This document shows positions 7,040 through 15,827 of a stretch of DNA of 64,000 bases, one piece after another. The stretch spans positions 1 to 64,000 of the forward strand of contig QHSP01000028.1 of NCBI GenBank assembly GCA_003220495.1, in the 5' to 3' direction. This stretch comes from Candidatus Rokuibacteriota bacterium. GTDB taxonomy: Bacteria; Methylomirabilota; Methylomirabilia; Rokubacteriales; CSP1-6. Positions within the stretch are counted from its first letter, which is position 1, and every line of letters starts with the position of its first letter. Made by a program: the position numbers and the translations under genes. The notes under the pieces are model-generated. The model was given only the letters and a program-made list of their open reading frames with translations. It was not told the DNA's origin and did not search any database.

Positions 7040-10006
7040 ATGGCGGGTGAGCGGATCCTCGACGGCCTGAACGACGCCCAGCGCCAGGCCGTCACGCACG
7101 ACGCCGGGCCCCTTTTGATTGTGGCCGGCGCCGGCACCGGCAAGACGACCGTCATCACCCGCCGGATCGCCTGGCTCATCGCGCAGAAGAAGGCCCGCCC
7201 CGAGGAGATCCTCGCGCTCACCTTCACCGACAAGGCCGCGGCCGAGATGGAAGAGCGCGTCGACACGCTGGTGCAGTACGGCTACGCCGACGTCGAGATC
7301 TCGACCTTCCACGCGTTCGGCGATCGGATCCTGCGCGAGCACGCGCTCGAGATGGGGCTCCAGCCCGACTTCCGCGTCCTCAACCGCGCCGAGCAGGTCA
7401 TCTTCTTCCGCGATCGCCTGTTCGAGTTTCCGCTGGTCCACTACCGGCCGCTCGGCGATCCAACCCGCCACATCCGGGCGCTCATCACGCTCGTCAGCCG
7501 CTGCAAGGACGAGGACATCTCGCCCGAAGAATATCTGACATACGTCGAGCGGCTCGCCGGCGAGGCGGCGGCCGCGCCCGACTACGAGGAAGCGCGCGAG
7601 CGCGTCGTCCAGCAGCGCGAGCTGGCGGCGACCTACGGCAAGTATCAGGAGCTCATGGCGCGCGACGGCTGCGTCGATTTCGGCGACCAGATCGTCCTGG
7701 TCTTGAAGCTCCTGCGGGCGCGGGCCAACGTGCGCGCCGGGCTCCAGCGCCGCTTCAAGTACATCATGGTCGACGAGTTCCAGGACACCAACCACGCCCA
7801 GTTCGAGCTGGTGAAGCTTCTGGGCGCCCGCTACGGCAACGTCGCCTGTGTGTGCGACGACGATCAGGCCATTTATAGGTGGCGTGGCGCGGCCATCTCC
7901 AACGTGCTCGCCTTCCTCGACCGCTATCCGGAGACGCGGCAGGTGGTCCTCACCGACAACTATCGGTCGCACCAGAAAATTCTCGACGCGGCCTATCGCC
8001 TGATCGTCAACAACAACCCGGACCGCCTCGAAGTCCGCAGCGGCATCAGCAAGCACCTCATCGCGGTCGGCGAGCCCGACGGGCCGGCGCCCGCGCACCT
8101 GCACTACGAGACCGGCACGCAGGAAGCGGACGCCGTCGCGCACGCGATCCGCGAGCACGTCGACGCCGGGCGGTGGCGCTACGACGACGTGGCCGTTCTC
8201 GTGCGCTCCAACGACGACGGCGATCAGTTCTTGCGCTCGCTCAATCTGCAGGGCATTCCGTGGACGTTCTCGGGCAACTCCGGGCTCTACGGCCGCCCGG
8301 AGATCCGGCTGCTGATCGCCTTCCTGCGCGCGCTGGTCCACACCGACGAGTCGGTGAGCCTGCACTACCTGGCGTCCTCGGAGCTGTACCACGTGCCCGT
8401 CGTCGATCTCACGCGCTGCTCGACCTACGCTGATCGCCGGCACGTCCACCTCTTCGACGTCTTCCGGAAGACCGAGACGATCCGCGAGCTCCGTGACGAG
8501 ATCGGCGAGGAAGGCCACGCCGCCATCGGGCACCTCGTCCAGGATCTCGAACGCTACATGGAGCTCGGGCGCGAGATGCCGACGGGCGAGCTCCTGTACC
8601 TGTTCCTCAAGGACTCCGGCTGGCTCGGTCGGATGTACCGCGAGGAAACCGCGCGCGACGTCGCAGAGAGCAAGAACATCGCGAAGTTCTTCGACCGGGT
8701 GAAGTCGGCATCGCGGGCGCTACGCTACGACAACGTGCGCGAGTTCGTGAAGCACCTGGACGAGCTGATCGACGCCGGCGAGGACCCGGCGGTCGCCGAA
8801 GCCGACATCGAGACGCCGGCCGTGCGCGTCCTCACCATCCACAAGGCCAAGGGGCTCGAGTTCCCCGTGGTGTTCCTGGTGAACCTGGTCCAGGAGAAGT
8901 TTCCCCTGCGGCGCCGGCGCGACCCGCTGGAGCTGCCGGTCGCCCTGATGAAAGACGCGGTGCCGACCGGCGACCACCATCTGCAAGAGGAGCGCCGTCT
9001 GTTCTACGTCGGCATGACCCGCGCGCGGCAGGAGCTGTTTCTCACGAACGCCAGCGACTACGGCGGCAGTCGCCAGCGCAAGACGAGCCTCTTCGTGCTG
9101 GAAGGCCTCGATCTGCCGCGCGACGCGAGCCGGCCGTTCCGGGTGCGTCCCGTCGAGGAGATCGAACACCATGCGCCGGCGGCGGCGATCGAGGACGCGT
9201 CGCTACAACCCTTGGCGCCGGACGTCGAGCTGAACCTCAGCCACAAGCAGATCGACGACTATCAGACGTGCCCGCTCAAGTACTTCAACGTCCACGTGCG
9301 GCGCATCCCGATCCGGCGCCACCATGCGGTCGCCTACGGCGCCGTGATGCACAAGGTCGTCGAGTACTACCTGCGTCGTCGCGTCGTGGGCAACTATACG
9401 CCGCTCGACGATCTGCTGGCCGTCTACGACCGCGCGTGGGCGGGTGAGGACGTCATCCACGATCGCCCGGGTAGCCACGAGCCGGCCGAGGGCTTTCTCA
9501 CGCGCGAGCACGAGGAGGCGCGCAAAGCGGCCGGCCGCGAGGCGCTGCGGCGCTTCTGGCATCACGAGGAGGCGGAGGGCACCAAGCCCACCTGGGTCGA
9601 GAAGGAATTCGGCTTCGCGCTCGGGCCCGATCGTGTCCGCGGACGCTACGATCGGGTGGACGAAGACCTCCTGGGCGCGGTGATCGTCGACTACAAGACG
9701 ACCGAGATCAACCGCCAGAAGGACGCCGACCGGCGCGTGGCCGAGAGCCTCCAGCTGAAGATGTACGCGCTGGCGTGGCAGGAGATGACGGGCGCTCTTC
9801 CGCAGCGTCTGGAGCTGCGCTTCATCGACTCGAACGTCGTCGGTCGCCACACGCCGACCGCGCGCGACCTCGACAAGGCGATCGACGCGGTCAAGGCGGC
9901 GGCGGCCGGGATTCGCGCCCGGCGCTTCGACGCCACACCCTCGTGGGGCGCCTGCCGCTCCTGCGCCTACAACCAGATCTGTCCGTTCACCGCGACGAGG
10001 GACTAG
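7040..10006 (+). CDS. UvrD/PcrA-type DNA helicase fused to AddB-like Fe-S nuclease domain
   Basis: A 988-residue superfamily 1A helicase-nuclease. Walker A GAGTGKTTV (Lys35), Walker B DEFQDTN, the YRSHQ motif, TIHKAKGLEFPVVFLVN and YVGMTRARQELF are all present, so the motor looks intact. From about residue 735 the protein becomes a PD-(D/E)XK nuclease with GAVMHKVVEYY and VIVDYKTTEI. It is flanked by Cys744 (YQTCPLKYF) and Cys972, Cys975 and Cys981 (CRSCAYNQIC), the spacing of the 4Fe-4S clasp known from AddB. The likely role is ATP-driven unwinding and end resection in double-strand-break repair. The start is ATG 7040, close behind a -10 element. The next gene begins 2 bases after its stop. 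Confidence 0.93.
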   Translation: MAGERILDGLNDAQRQAVTHDAGPLLIVAGAGTGKTTVITRRIAWLIAQKKARPEEILALTFTDKAAAEMEERVDTLVQYGYADVEISTFHAFGDRILREHALEMGLQPDFRVLNRAEQVIFFRDRLFEFPLVHYRPLGDPTRHIRALITLVSRCKDEDISPEEYLTYVERLAGEAAAAPDYEEARERVVQQRELAATYGKYQELMARDGCVDFGDQIVLVLKLLRARANVRAGLQRRFKYIMVDEFQDTNHAQFELVKLLGARYGNVACVCDDDQAIYRWRGAAISNVLAFLDRYPETRQVVLTDNYRSHQKILDAAYRLIVNNNPDRLEVRSGISKHLIAVGEPDGPAPAHLHYETGTQEADAVAHAIREHVDAGRWRYDDVAVLVRSNDDGDQFLRSLNLQGIPWTFSGNSGLYGRPEIRLLIAFLRALVHTDESVSLHYLASSELYHVPVVDLTRCSTYADRRHVHLFDVFRKTETIRELRDEIGEEGHAAIGHLVQDLERYMELGREMPTGELLYLFLKDSGWLGRMYREETARDVAESKNIAKFFDRVKSASRALRYDNVREFVKHLDELIDAGEDPAVAEADIETPAVRVLTIHKAKGLEFPVVFLVNLVQEKFPLRRRRDPLELPVALMKDAVPTGDHHLQEERRLFYVGMTRARQELFLTNASDYGGSRQRKTSLFVLEGLDLPRDASRPFRVRPVEEIEHHAPAAAIEDASLQPLAPDVELNLSHKQIDDYQTCPLKYFNVHVRRIPIRRHHAVAYGAVMHKVVEYYLRRRVVGNYTPLDDLLAVYDRAWAGEDVIHDRPGSHEPAEGFLTREHEEARKAAGREALRRFWHHEEAEGTKPTWVEKEFGFALGPDRVRGRYDRVDEDLLGAVIVDYKTTEINRQKDADRRVAESLQLKMYALAWQEMTGALPQRLELRFIDSNVVGRHTPTARDLDKAIDAVKAAAAGIRARRFDATPSWGACRSCAYNQICPFTATRD

Positions 10007-10007
10007 G

Positions 10008-10808
10008 GTGAACCGTCACGCTGGACCGACACGCGGCGCTGATTTTCCGGCGATCCCCGAGCCCACGTATGCCGAACGCGCCCGGACGCTCGTCTATCTC
10101 GTGCGCTCCGGGGCTCTCGCCACGCTCTCGCGCAAGCACGCCGGTCACCCGTTCGCGTCCGTGATGCCGTACGCCCTCGACGCGCAAGGGCAGCCGCTCG
10201 TCCTCATCAGCTCGATGGCCATTCACACGCAGAATCTCCAGGTGGACCCGCGCGCGAGCCTGCTCGTCACGCAGCCCGTCGCGAGCGCTCCGGGCCAGGA
10301 GCCGGGCGATCCGCTCGCCGCCGCCCGGCTCACGTTGCTCGGTGAGGCGCGTCAGCTGTCGAGCTCCGACAGCGGGACAGCGCGCGCGACCTACCTGGCC
10401 CGGCACCCGCGCGCCTCCTACTGGGTCGACTTCGACGACTTCAGCTTCTGGCGGCTCGACGTGAAGGACGTCTACTTCGTCGGAGGCTTTGCCGCGATGG
10501 ACTGGGTGACCGCCGACGACTATCGCGCGGCGCGCCCGGATCCTCTCGCCGACACCGGCCCCGGCATCCTCGACCACATGAACCGGGACCACCCGGATGC
10601 GCTCATCGCCTACGCGCGCCACTTCGCGCGCCAGGCGGCCGACGAGGCGACGATGATCGCGGTCGACCGTCTGGGTTTCAGGCTACGGCTACGCAGCGGT
10701 GACCGGCTTCACGCCGTGCGCATCGCGTTCCCGCGCGAGATCGGATCCGCGGCGGAGAGCCGGACGGTGCTGATCGAGATGCTGGCCCAGGCGCGCGCGG
10801 GAGGCTAG
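10008..10808 (+). CDS. HugZ-like heme-binding/PNPOx-fold protein with DUF2470 domain
   Basis: A 266-residue protein. Residues about 15-170 form a pyridoxamine-5'-phosphate-oxidase-like split barrel (SGALATLSRKHAGHPFAS, then a VTQPVAS strand). Residues about 180-260 form a DUF2470 domain beginning ILDHMNRDHPDALIAYARHF. This combination is found in HugZ/HutZ heme-utilisation proteins and in plant heme-binding homologues; cytoplasmic heme binding or degradation is the family role. GTG start at 10008 lies 2 bases after the helicase stop, so it is probably in the same transcript. No heme uptake genes are nearby. Confidence 0.85.
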   Translation: MNRHAGPTRGADFPAIPEPTYAERARTLVYLVRSGALATLSRKHAGHPFASVMPYALDAQGQPLVLISSMAIHTQNLQVDPRASLLVTQPVASAPGQEPGDPLAAARLTLLGEARQLSSSDSGTARATYLARHPRASYWVDFDDFSFWRLDVKDVYFVGGFAAMDWVTADDYRAARPDPLADTGPGILDHMNRDHPDALIAYARHFARQAADEATMIAVDRLGFRLRLRSGDRLHAVRIAFPREIGSAAESRTVLIEMLAQARAGG

Positions 10809-10886
10809 CCGCTTCTCGCCTTGACACCGGCCGCCCGGCCGAATACGGTGAGCGGCGCGCATCAGACCGATCGGGAGGGTAACCAC

Positions 10887-12374
10887 GTGGCCTACGACGT
10901 CATCGTCATCGGCGGCGGCAATGCGGCGATGTGCTCGGCGCTCTCGGCGCGCGAGCACGGTGCGCGAGTCCTCGTGCTCGAAAAGGCGCCCGAGGCCTGG
11001 CGCGGCGGCAATGGCTTTTTCACGGCCGGCGGCTTCCGGTTCGCCTTCAAGAGCTTCGAGGAGCTGTGCGACCTGGTCGGCGACCTGTCCGACGAGGAGA
11101 AGGCCTCGATGGAGGTCGACCCGTACACTGAAGAGCAGTTCTACGACGACCTCATGCGGGTCACCGAGGACTGCTCCGATCCGGACATGGCGATGCAGCT
11201 GGTGCGCGAGTCGCTGCCGACCGTGCGCTGGATGCGCGATCGCGGCGTGCGCTGGATCCCGATGTTCGGCCGGCAGGCTTACAAGGTGGGCGGCAAGTTC
11301 CGCTTCTGGGGCGGTCTGGTGCTGGAGGCGGTCGGCGGAGGTCCGGGGCTGATCGACATGGAATACCAGTCGGCGTCCAAGCACGGCGTCGACGTGCGCT
11401 TCGAGTCGAAGGCGACGCGGCTGGTGACGGACGACCGCGGCGCTGTCACCGGCGTCATCGTCCGGACGCCCGCGGGCAGCGAGACGATCGACGCCGGCGC
11501 CGTCGTGCTCGCCTCAGGCGGATTCGAGGCGAATCCAGAGATGCGCACGCGCTATCTCGGGCCCAACTGGGAGCTCGCGCGCGTGCGCGGCACGCCGTAC
11601 AACACCGGCGACGGCATCAAGATGGCGCTGGACATCGGCGCGCTGCCGTGGGGGCACTGGAGCGGCTGCCACTCCGTCCAGTGGGACCTGAACGCGCCGT
11701 GGCACGGCGACCGGAAGGTGGGCGACAACTTCCAGAAGCACTCGTACCCGCTCGGGCTCATCGTGAACCTCAAGGGCGAGCGCTTCGTGGACGAGGGCGC
11801 CGACTTCCGCAACTACACCTACGTGAAGTACGGGCGCGCGGTCATCGGACAGCCCCGCCGCACCGCGTTCCAGATCTTCGACCAGAAGGTCCTGCATCTG
11901 CTCCGAGAGGAATACCGGATCCGCGAGGTCACCAAGGCCGAGGACGCCACGTTCGAGGGGCTCGCGCGCAAGCTCGAGATCGACGTCGACGGATTCGTCG
12001 CGACGATCCGCGCGTACAACGCGTCCCTGCAGCCCGGTCACTACAACCCGGCCATCAAGGACGGCAAGGCGACTCAGGGGATCACGCCGCCGAAATCCAA
12101 CTGGGCGCAGCCGCTCGACACGCCGCCGTACGTCGGCTTCGCGGTGACGACCGGCATCACGTTCACGTTCGGCGGGCTCAAGATCACGAGCGAAGGCCAG
12201 GTCATCGACTGCGAGCAGCGGCCGATTCCCGGGCTCTTCGCGGCGGGCGAGCTCGTAGGCGGGCTCTTCTATCACAACTACCCGGGTGGGGCGGGATTGA
12301 TGGCGGGCGCCGTCTTCGGGCGGATCGCGGGCCGCTCGGCGGCCGCGGCGAGTCGGAAGGGCGCCGCGCGGTAG
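10887..12374 (+). CDS. FAD-dependent tricarballylate dehydrogenase-like flavoprotein
   Basis: About 495 residues of the fumarate reductase/succinate dehydrogenase flavoprotein superfamily. The FAD-binding VIVIGGGNAAMCSALSARE with GxGxxA/G pattern is at the N terminus, followed by the family motif RGGNGFFTAGGFR. An acceptor-side GGLKITSEGQVI and a second FAD segment AAGELVGGLFYHNYPGG close the chain. The family includes TcuA (tricarballylate to cis-aconitate), but the substrate here is not proven; no TcuB is adjacent. GTG 10887 is preferred because GGGAGGGT at 10873-10880 is a good ribosome-binding site; an upstream in-frame TTG at 10821 lacks one. It converges on the methyltransferase with a one-base gap. 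Confidence 0.85.
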   Translation: MAYDVIVIGGGNAAMCSALSAREHGARVLVLEKAPEAWRGGNGFFTAGGFRFAFKSFEELCDLVGDLSDEEKASMEVDPYTEEQFYDDLMRVTEDCSDPDMAMQLVRESLPTVRWMRDRGVRWIPMFGRQAYKVGGKFRFWGGLVLEAVGGGPGLIDMEYQSASKHGVDVRFESKATRLVTDDRGAVTGVIVRTPAGSETIDAGAVVLASGGFEANPEMRTRYLGPNWELARVRGTPYNTGDGIKMALDIGALPWGHWSGCHSVQWDLNAPWHGDRKVGDNFQKHSYPLGLIVNLKGERFVDEGADFRNYTYVKYGRAVIGQPRRTAFQIFDQKVLHLLREEYRIREVTKAEDATFEGLARKLEIDVDGFVATIRAYNASLQPGHYNPAIKDGKATQGITPPKSNWAQPLDTPPYVGFAVTTGITFTFGGLKITSEGQVIDCEQRPIPGLFAAGELVGGLFYHNYPGGAGLMAGAVFGRIAGRSAAAASRKGAAR

Positions 12375-12375
12375 T

Positions 12376-13272
12376 CTAGCCGCCGTCCTTGGCGTAGGAC
12401 ACGAAGAACGAGCCGAACTCGATCGGCTCGAAGCACGCCGGCAGCTCGCCGTGCTTCCACGCCCCCGGCACCTTCACCAGCCGAAAGTCCTTGCGGTGCC
12501 CGAAGGTCTGCCGAAGCTCCTTCTCGGTGAAGACGCGGCAGTGGTCGGCGTACCCGTGGATCGGCGCGTAGTCCGGGATCGGACCGATCGCGCGCAGCTC
12601 GTGCATCGGCACGACGAACGCGAAGCGCCCGCCCGGCCGTAGCACCGTCTCGATCGACCGTACGGTTTCGGCGACGTCCCGCACGTGCTCGAGGACCGCG
12701 AACGAGTACACGAGGTCGAACGAGCCGGCCGGGAAATAGCGATGTACTTCTTCCGCGAAGCCCTGCCGGAAGCCGACGTTTCCGAAGCGATTGAGCTGGC
12801 GGGCGATCTTCGCGTTGGTCGGCGAGACCTCGACGCCCTCGACCCGGAGATCCGGATGGCGCGCGCCCAGCGCCATCGCCACCCCGCCCTCGCCGCTGCC
12901 GGCGTCGAGCACGCGCCGCGGACGCACGCGGGCGACCTCGCGCTCGAGCTCCTGGAACTCGGGGTCGCGCGCCCGCCGCTCCACCAGCTTGCGCGTCTTG
13001 CGACCGATGAGCATGCGCAGACGCTTCTCGAGGAGCTTCAAGCCCATCCGCCAGCGCAGCCGGCGATACTGCTCCTCCTGCGCCGCCACGTACGATTCTC
13101 GGGATTCCAGGTGAGTGAGCCAGGACCGAATGCGGGCCGCCAGCTCGGCATACCGAGGATCGGGACGCGCCGCCTGCGCGGCCTCGACGATCTCGAGCGC
13201 GCCGTAGATATTCTCGCGATAGAGCTCGAAGCGGGCCGACTGGATGACGGCGTCGACGTCGTGCGGATTCAC
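12376..13272 (-). CDS. Class I SAM-dependent methyltransferase
   Basis: A 298-residue protein. Residues 1-110 are a helical, Arg/Glu-rich N-terminal extension of unknown function with a TPR-like look. The rest is a Methyltransf_11/25-type Rossmann domain: VLDAGSGEGGVAMALG is motif I, VEGVEVSPTNAK motif II, FDLVYSFAVLEHV motif IV and LRPGGRFAFVVPM the post-IV strand. The target is unknown. Initiation is at GTG 13272; the -10-like TGCTAGGAT on the minus strand ends 8 bases before it, arguing for this start. It lies directly downstream of the Fe-S helicase on the same strand. Confidence 0.87.
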   Translation of the reverse strand: MNPHDVDAVIQSARFELYRENIYGALEIVEAAQAARPDPRYAELAARIRSWLTHLESRESYVAAQEEQYRRLRWRMGLKLLEKRLRMLIGRKTRKLVERRARDPEFQELEREVARVRPRRVLDAGSGEGGVAMALGARHPDLRVEGVEVSPTNAKIARQLNRFGNVGFRQGFAEEVHRYFPAGSFDLVYSFAVLEHVRDVAETVRSIETVLRPGGRFAFVVPMHELRAIGPIPDYAPIHGYADHCRVFTEKELRQTFGHRKDFRLVKVPGAWKHGELPACFEPIEFGSFFVSYAKDGG

Positions 13273-13280
13273 GTGTCGTT

Positions 13281-13289
13281 ATCCTAGCA
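13281..13289 (-). promoter_or_regulatory. Extended -10 element of methyltransferase gene
   Basis: On the minus strand TGCTAGGAT reads 13289 to 13281. The hexamer TAGGAT ends 8 bases before GTG 13272, with no Shine-Dalgarno between. It overlaps the last codon of the upstream helicase, so the methyltransferase can be expressed independently. Confidence 0.5.
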
Positions 13290-14945
13290 CTCGAACGACG
13301 TATCCGGATGGCGCGCGCGCATGGCCGGGCGCACCGCGTCGAGGAACCACGCGGGCAAGAGCACGCGGTAGTGCGCGAGGAAGCGCTCGAACTGTCCGTC
13401 CAGGATATAGGTGACGCCGTGGTCGTCGGCGTGGCGGCACGATCGGCCGTACGCCTGCACCATCGCCTTCGCCGTCTCGAGCGCGTACCAGCGCGGATCG
13501 CGCGCCTGGCGGGCGGCGGTCCACGGGTCGCCGAGATCCGGGTAGGGCAGCTTCGTCACGACCTGGAAACGAAGGAAATCGTCGGGCAGATCCACCCCCT
13601 CGCGCAAGGACGGCGAGACCAGCACGGTCGGCATCGGTGACACGCGGTGCAGCTCCAGCGCGCGAGCCTTCGCCTCGGTCGACTCGACCCAGATGAGGCG
13701 CCGCGACAGCATCGGCTCGCGCGCCGCGAGGTGGGCGACGAGACGCCGGCCCGCCGCGTACGACGGCGCGTGGATCAGCCCTTTCTCGCGCGGATGCTCG
13801 GCCAGGATCGCGGCGACCTCCGCGAACAGCACCGGCTCCAGGCGGGCGAGGGTCGTCTTCGAGAGCGCGCCGACCGGACGGTACTCGATCCGACGCTGCT
13901 CGAGCGGAAAGGGCGAATCGCTCGAGAACGACCGGAGTCTGGCCTCGTCGAGCCCGAAGCGCTCGGCGAGCGCCGTCCGGTGACCGAGATACGCGGACGA
14001 GAGCACCACCAGGTCAGCGGCCTCGCTCAGGAGCTCGCTCGCCATCGAGGCCACGGTGAGCGGTACCAGCTCGAGCGTGGCGCCAGGCTCGGCCGGGTAG
14101 CGCACGATCCACTCCCGGTCCTCGGCGTCGACGAAGAAGTGGACCCGGGCGAGCGCGGTCTCGAGGCTCTCGCGCTCGGCCATCAGCTCCTGCTCGGCGC
14201 GCGAGGGCGGCATGCTCAGGAACGTCTCGGGCGGAACGCCGGCCGGGCGCGTGATCTCGAGCGCGCGCGTCACCCTCTCGAGCTGCCCTTCCATCCGCTC
14301 GAGGTGGTCGCGCATGAGACTCCGGTAATCCTCGGCCGTCTCGAGCCGAGGCAGCGGCCCGCCGAACCACGCCTTGGCCTGTTCGGGCGGGAACGCGACC
14401 GTGAAGACGTTGACAAGCTGAGCCTCGAGGTTGTGCGCCTCGTCGACGACCAGGAGCCGCCGCCGGCGCAATTGCTCGGCGCGCCAGTGGCGGAGCGTCG
14501 CGAAGTACGCGGTGTTGGTGCAGAAGATCGGACCGGCCAGCGCCGCCGTCTTCGCCCGCGCGTACGGACACTGACACACCGGGCCGCGCGGCCGCCGGCA
14601 CATTCCCCGCGACGTCGGCACGCGCGCGTCCGGGTAGCGCTCGCAGAGGTAGTTGTCACGCCCCTTGACGAGCTGTAGGTCGGCGCCGAACTCTCGCTCG
14701 TACTGATCTTGTAACAGCTTCTGGGACGTCAAGAGGTAGGCGTCGCCGCTCCAGCGCGCCAGCGCCATCGCCACGTGGCTCTTGCCGACGCCGGGCGGCG
14801 CCTCGACGAGGAAGACCCGCGGAGCTGTGGGGTCGTCGAGCGCTTCGGCGATCCCGTCGGCCAGCTCGGCCAGGAGACGCGCCTGCTCCGGCCGGGGTGT
14901 GGAGCCGGCGGGGAAGTACGCGAGCAGATCGACGCGATCCGTCAC
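13284..14945 (-). CDS. DinG/XPD-like superfamily 2 helicase with Fe-S cluster cysteines
   Basis: A 553-residue protein. Walker A is EAPPGVGKSHVA (Lys55), the DEAH box is LLVVDEAHNLEA, and motif VI is QAYGRSCRHADD. Between motifs Ia and II lie Cys101, Cys116, Cys124 and Cys126, matching the four-cysteine Fe-S domain of XPD/DinG/Rad3 helicases. ATP-dependent 5'-3' DNA unwinding in repair or R-loop/D-loop removal is the family role. It is shorter than E. coli DinG (about 716 residues). The start is GTG 14945. It is divergently arranged with the Nudix gene, the two start codons being only 28 bases apart. Confidence 0.9.
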   Translation of the reverse strand: MTDRVDLLAYFPAGSTPRPEQARLLAELADGIAEALDDPTAPRVFLVEAPPGVGKSHVAMALARWSGDAYLLTSQKLLQDQYEREFGADLQLVKGRDNYLCERYPDARVPTSRGMCRRPRGPVCQCPYARAKTAALAGPIFCTNTAYFATLRHWRAEQLRRRRLLVVDEAHNLEAQLVNVFTVAFPPEQAKAWFGGPLPRLETAEDYRSLMRDHLERMEGQLERVTRALEITRPAGVPPETFLSMPPSRAEQELMAERESLETALARVHFFVDAEDREWIVRYPAEPGATLELVPLTVASMASELLSEAADLVVLSSAYLGHRTALAERFGLDEARLRSFSSDSPFPLEQRRIEYRPVGALSKTTLARLEPVLFAEVAAILAEHPREKGLIHAPSYAAGRRLVAHLAAREPMLSRRLIWVESTEAKARALELHRVSPMPTVLVSPSLREGVDLPDDFLRFQVVTKLPYPDLGDPWTAARQARDPRWYALETAKAMVQAYGRSCRHADDHGVTYILDGQFERFLAHYRVLLPAWFLDAVRPAMRARHPDTSFEC

Positions 14946-14961
14946 CCGAGGTCCCTCGCGG

Positions 14962-14967
14962 TATTAT
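14962..14967 (+). promoter_or_regulatory. -10 element of Nudix gene
   Basis: TATTAT ends six bases before GTG 14974. On the opposite strand the overlapping GATAAT (14969-14964) could serve the divergent helicase, so the two promoters share this AT-rich island in an otherwise GC-rich stretch. Confidence 0.5.
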
Positions 14968-14973
14968 CACACC

Positions 14974-15387
14974 GTGCCGGGCGACGGCTCTCGCGTGCTG
15001 TTCGAAATCTCCGCCGGCGGTCTCGTCCTCGACCAGGCGGGCCGTGTGCTCTTGATCCGCGCCCGCGACCTGCGCGGCCAGCCCGTATGGACCTTGCCGA
15101 AAGGGGCGTTGACGTCGGGCGAGACGAGCGAGGACGCGGCCCTGCGCGAGGTTCGCGAGGAGACCGGCTACCGGTGCGAGCTGGTGCGCGAGCTCGCGCC
15201 GGTCACCTACTGGTTTCGGCGCCAAGGCCGCCAAGTGAAGAAGACCGTGCGGTGGTACCTCATGCGACCCCTCGAGAAGGTCGGCGAGCACGACCACGAG
15301 GTCGACGAGGTGCTGTGGGCGGACAAGAACGACGCGCTCTCGCGCTTGCGCTACGACTCCGACCGCCGCCTTCTTGATGGAGTCTAG
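14974..15387 (+). CDS. Nudix hydrolase
   Basis: A 137-residue Nudix protein beginning VPGDGSRVLFEISAGGLVLD. The Nudix box is complete: GALTSGETSEDAALREVREE followed by TGY, with the metal-binding REVREE. It hydrolyses a nucleoside diphosphate linked to another moiety; LPKGAL before the box and YWFRRQG after it resemble Ap4A-hydrolase/MutT-like members, but the substrate is uncertain. GTG 14974 is chosen because a longer reading frame upstream is antisense to the helicase and has no family similarity, and because a -10 element lies just before it. Confidence 0.88.
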   Translation: MPGDGSRVLFEISAGGLVLDQAGRVLLIRARDLRGQPVWTLPKGALTSGETSEDAALREVREETGYRCELVRELAPVTYWFRRQGRQVKKTVRWYLMRPLEKVGEHDHEVDEVLWADKNDALSRLRYDSDRRLLDGV

Positions 15388-15451
15388 CCGGGCCGTCGCC
15401 GCGTGCCGCTCGCTCCTTGACTTGTCCGAGGGGCGAGGCAATCATAGCCGC

Positions 15452-15781
15452 ATGCCCCGCCAGCGCGGCATGTTCGCGATAGTTCTCGCGATCCTGCTCC
15501 TCGGGTTGACACCGGTCGCCTACTCGGACCCACCCGATCCCTTGTGGATAGGCGGCTATTGGGACGACGACGATTTCGATACCGCCGTCGATTTCATCAC
15601 CGGTGCCTCCGCGATCGTCGCGCCGGTCGTCGTCGATGCCGGGCCTCGCTGGGCGCCGGAGCTCTGGATCGAACCGGCCCGCCCGATTGCTCGCTCCGCG
15701 CCGCTGCGAACGCGCGCCTGTCCTCGCGCCCCGCCCGTAAGCCTCTGCCCGACATCTGATTCTCGACTGACGGCAGGTTGA
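15452..15781 (+). CDS. Small secreted protein of unknown function
   Basis: 109 residues. A classical signal peptide (MPRQRGMFAIVLAILLLGLT, then PVAYS) is followed by an acidic segment WIGGYWDDDDFDTAVDFITG and a Pro/Arg-rich tail. No family is recognised. ATG 15452 is chosen because the signal peptide starts there. The mature domain is only about 80 residues and probably periplasmic. It lies 46 bases before asnB, without evident functional connection. Confidence 0.6.
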   Translation: MPRQRGMFAIVLAILLLGLTPVAYSDPPDPLWIGGYWDDDDFDTAVDFITGASAIVAPVVVDAGPRWAPELWIEPARPIARSAPLRTRACPRAPPVSLCPTSDSRLTAG

Positions 15782-15827
15782 CGCCTGCCGGGAATCCACG
15801 TCGTCACCTTGAGAGGCTCTACGTGCA

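Noticed and set aside
5315-8533. Minus-strand open frame of about 1070 codons
   Set aside because: It is antisense to the DUF3108-like, PfkB and helicase genes, which all have clear family motifs. Long antisense frames are expected in GC-rich DNA, and its translation is rich in Arg/Val/Gly/Asp without any domain.
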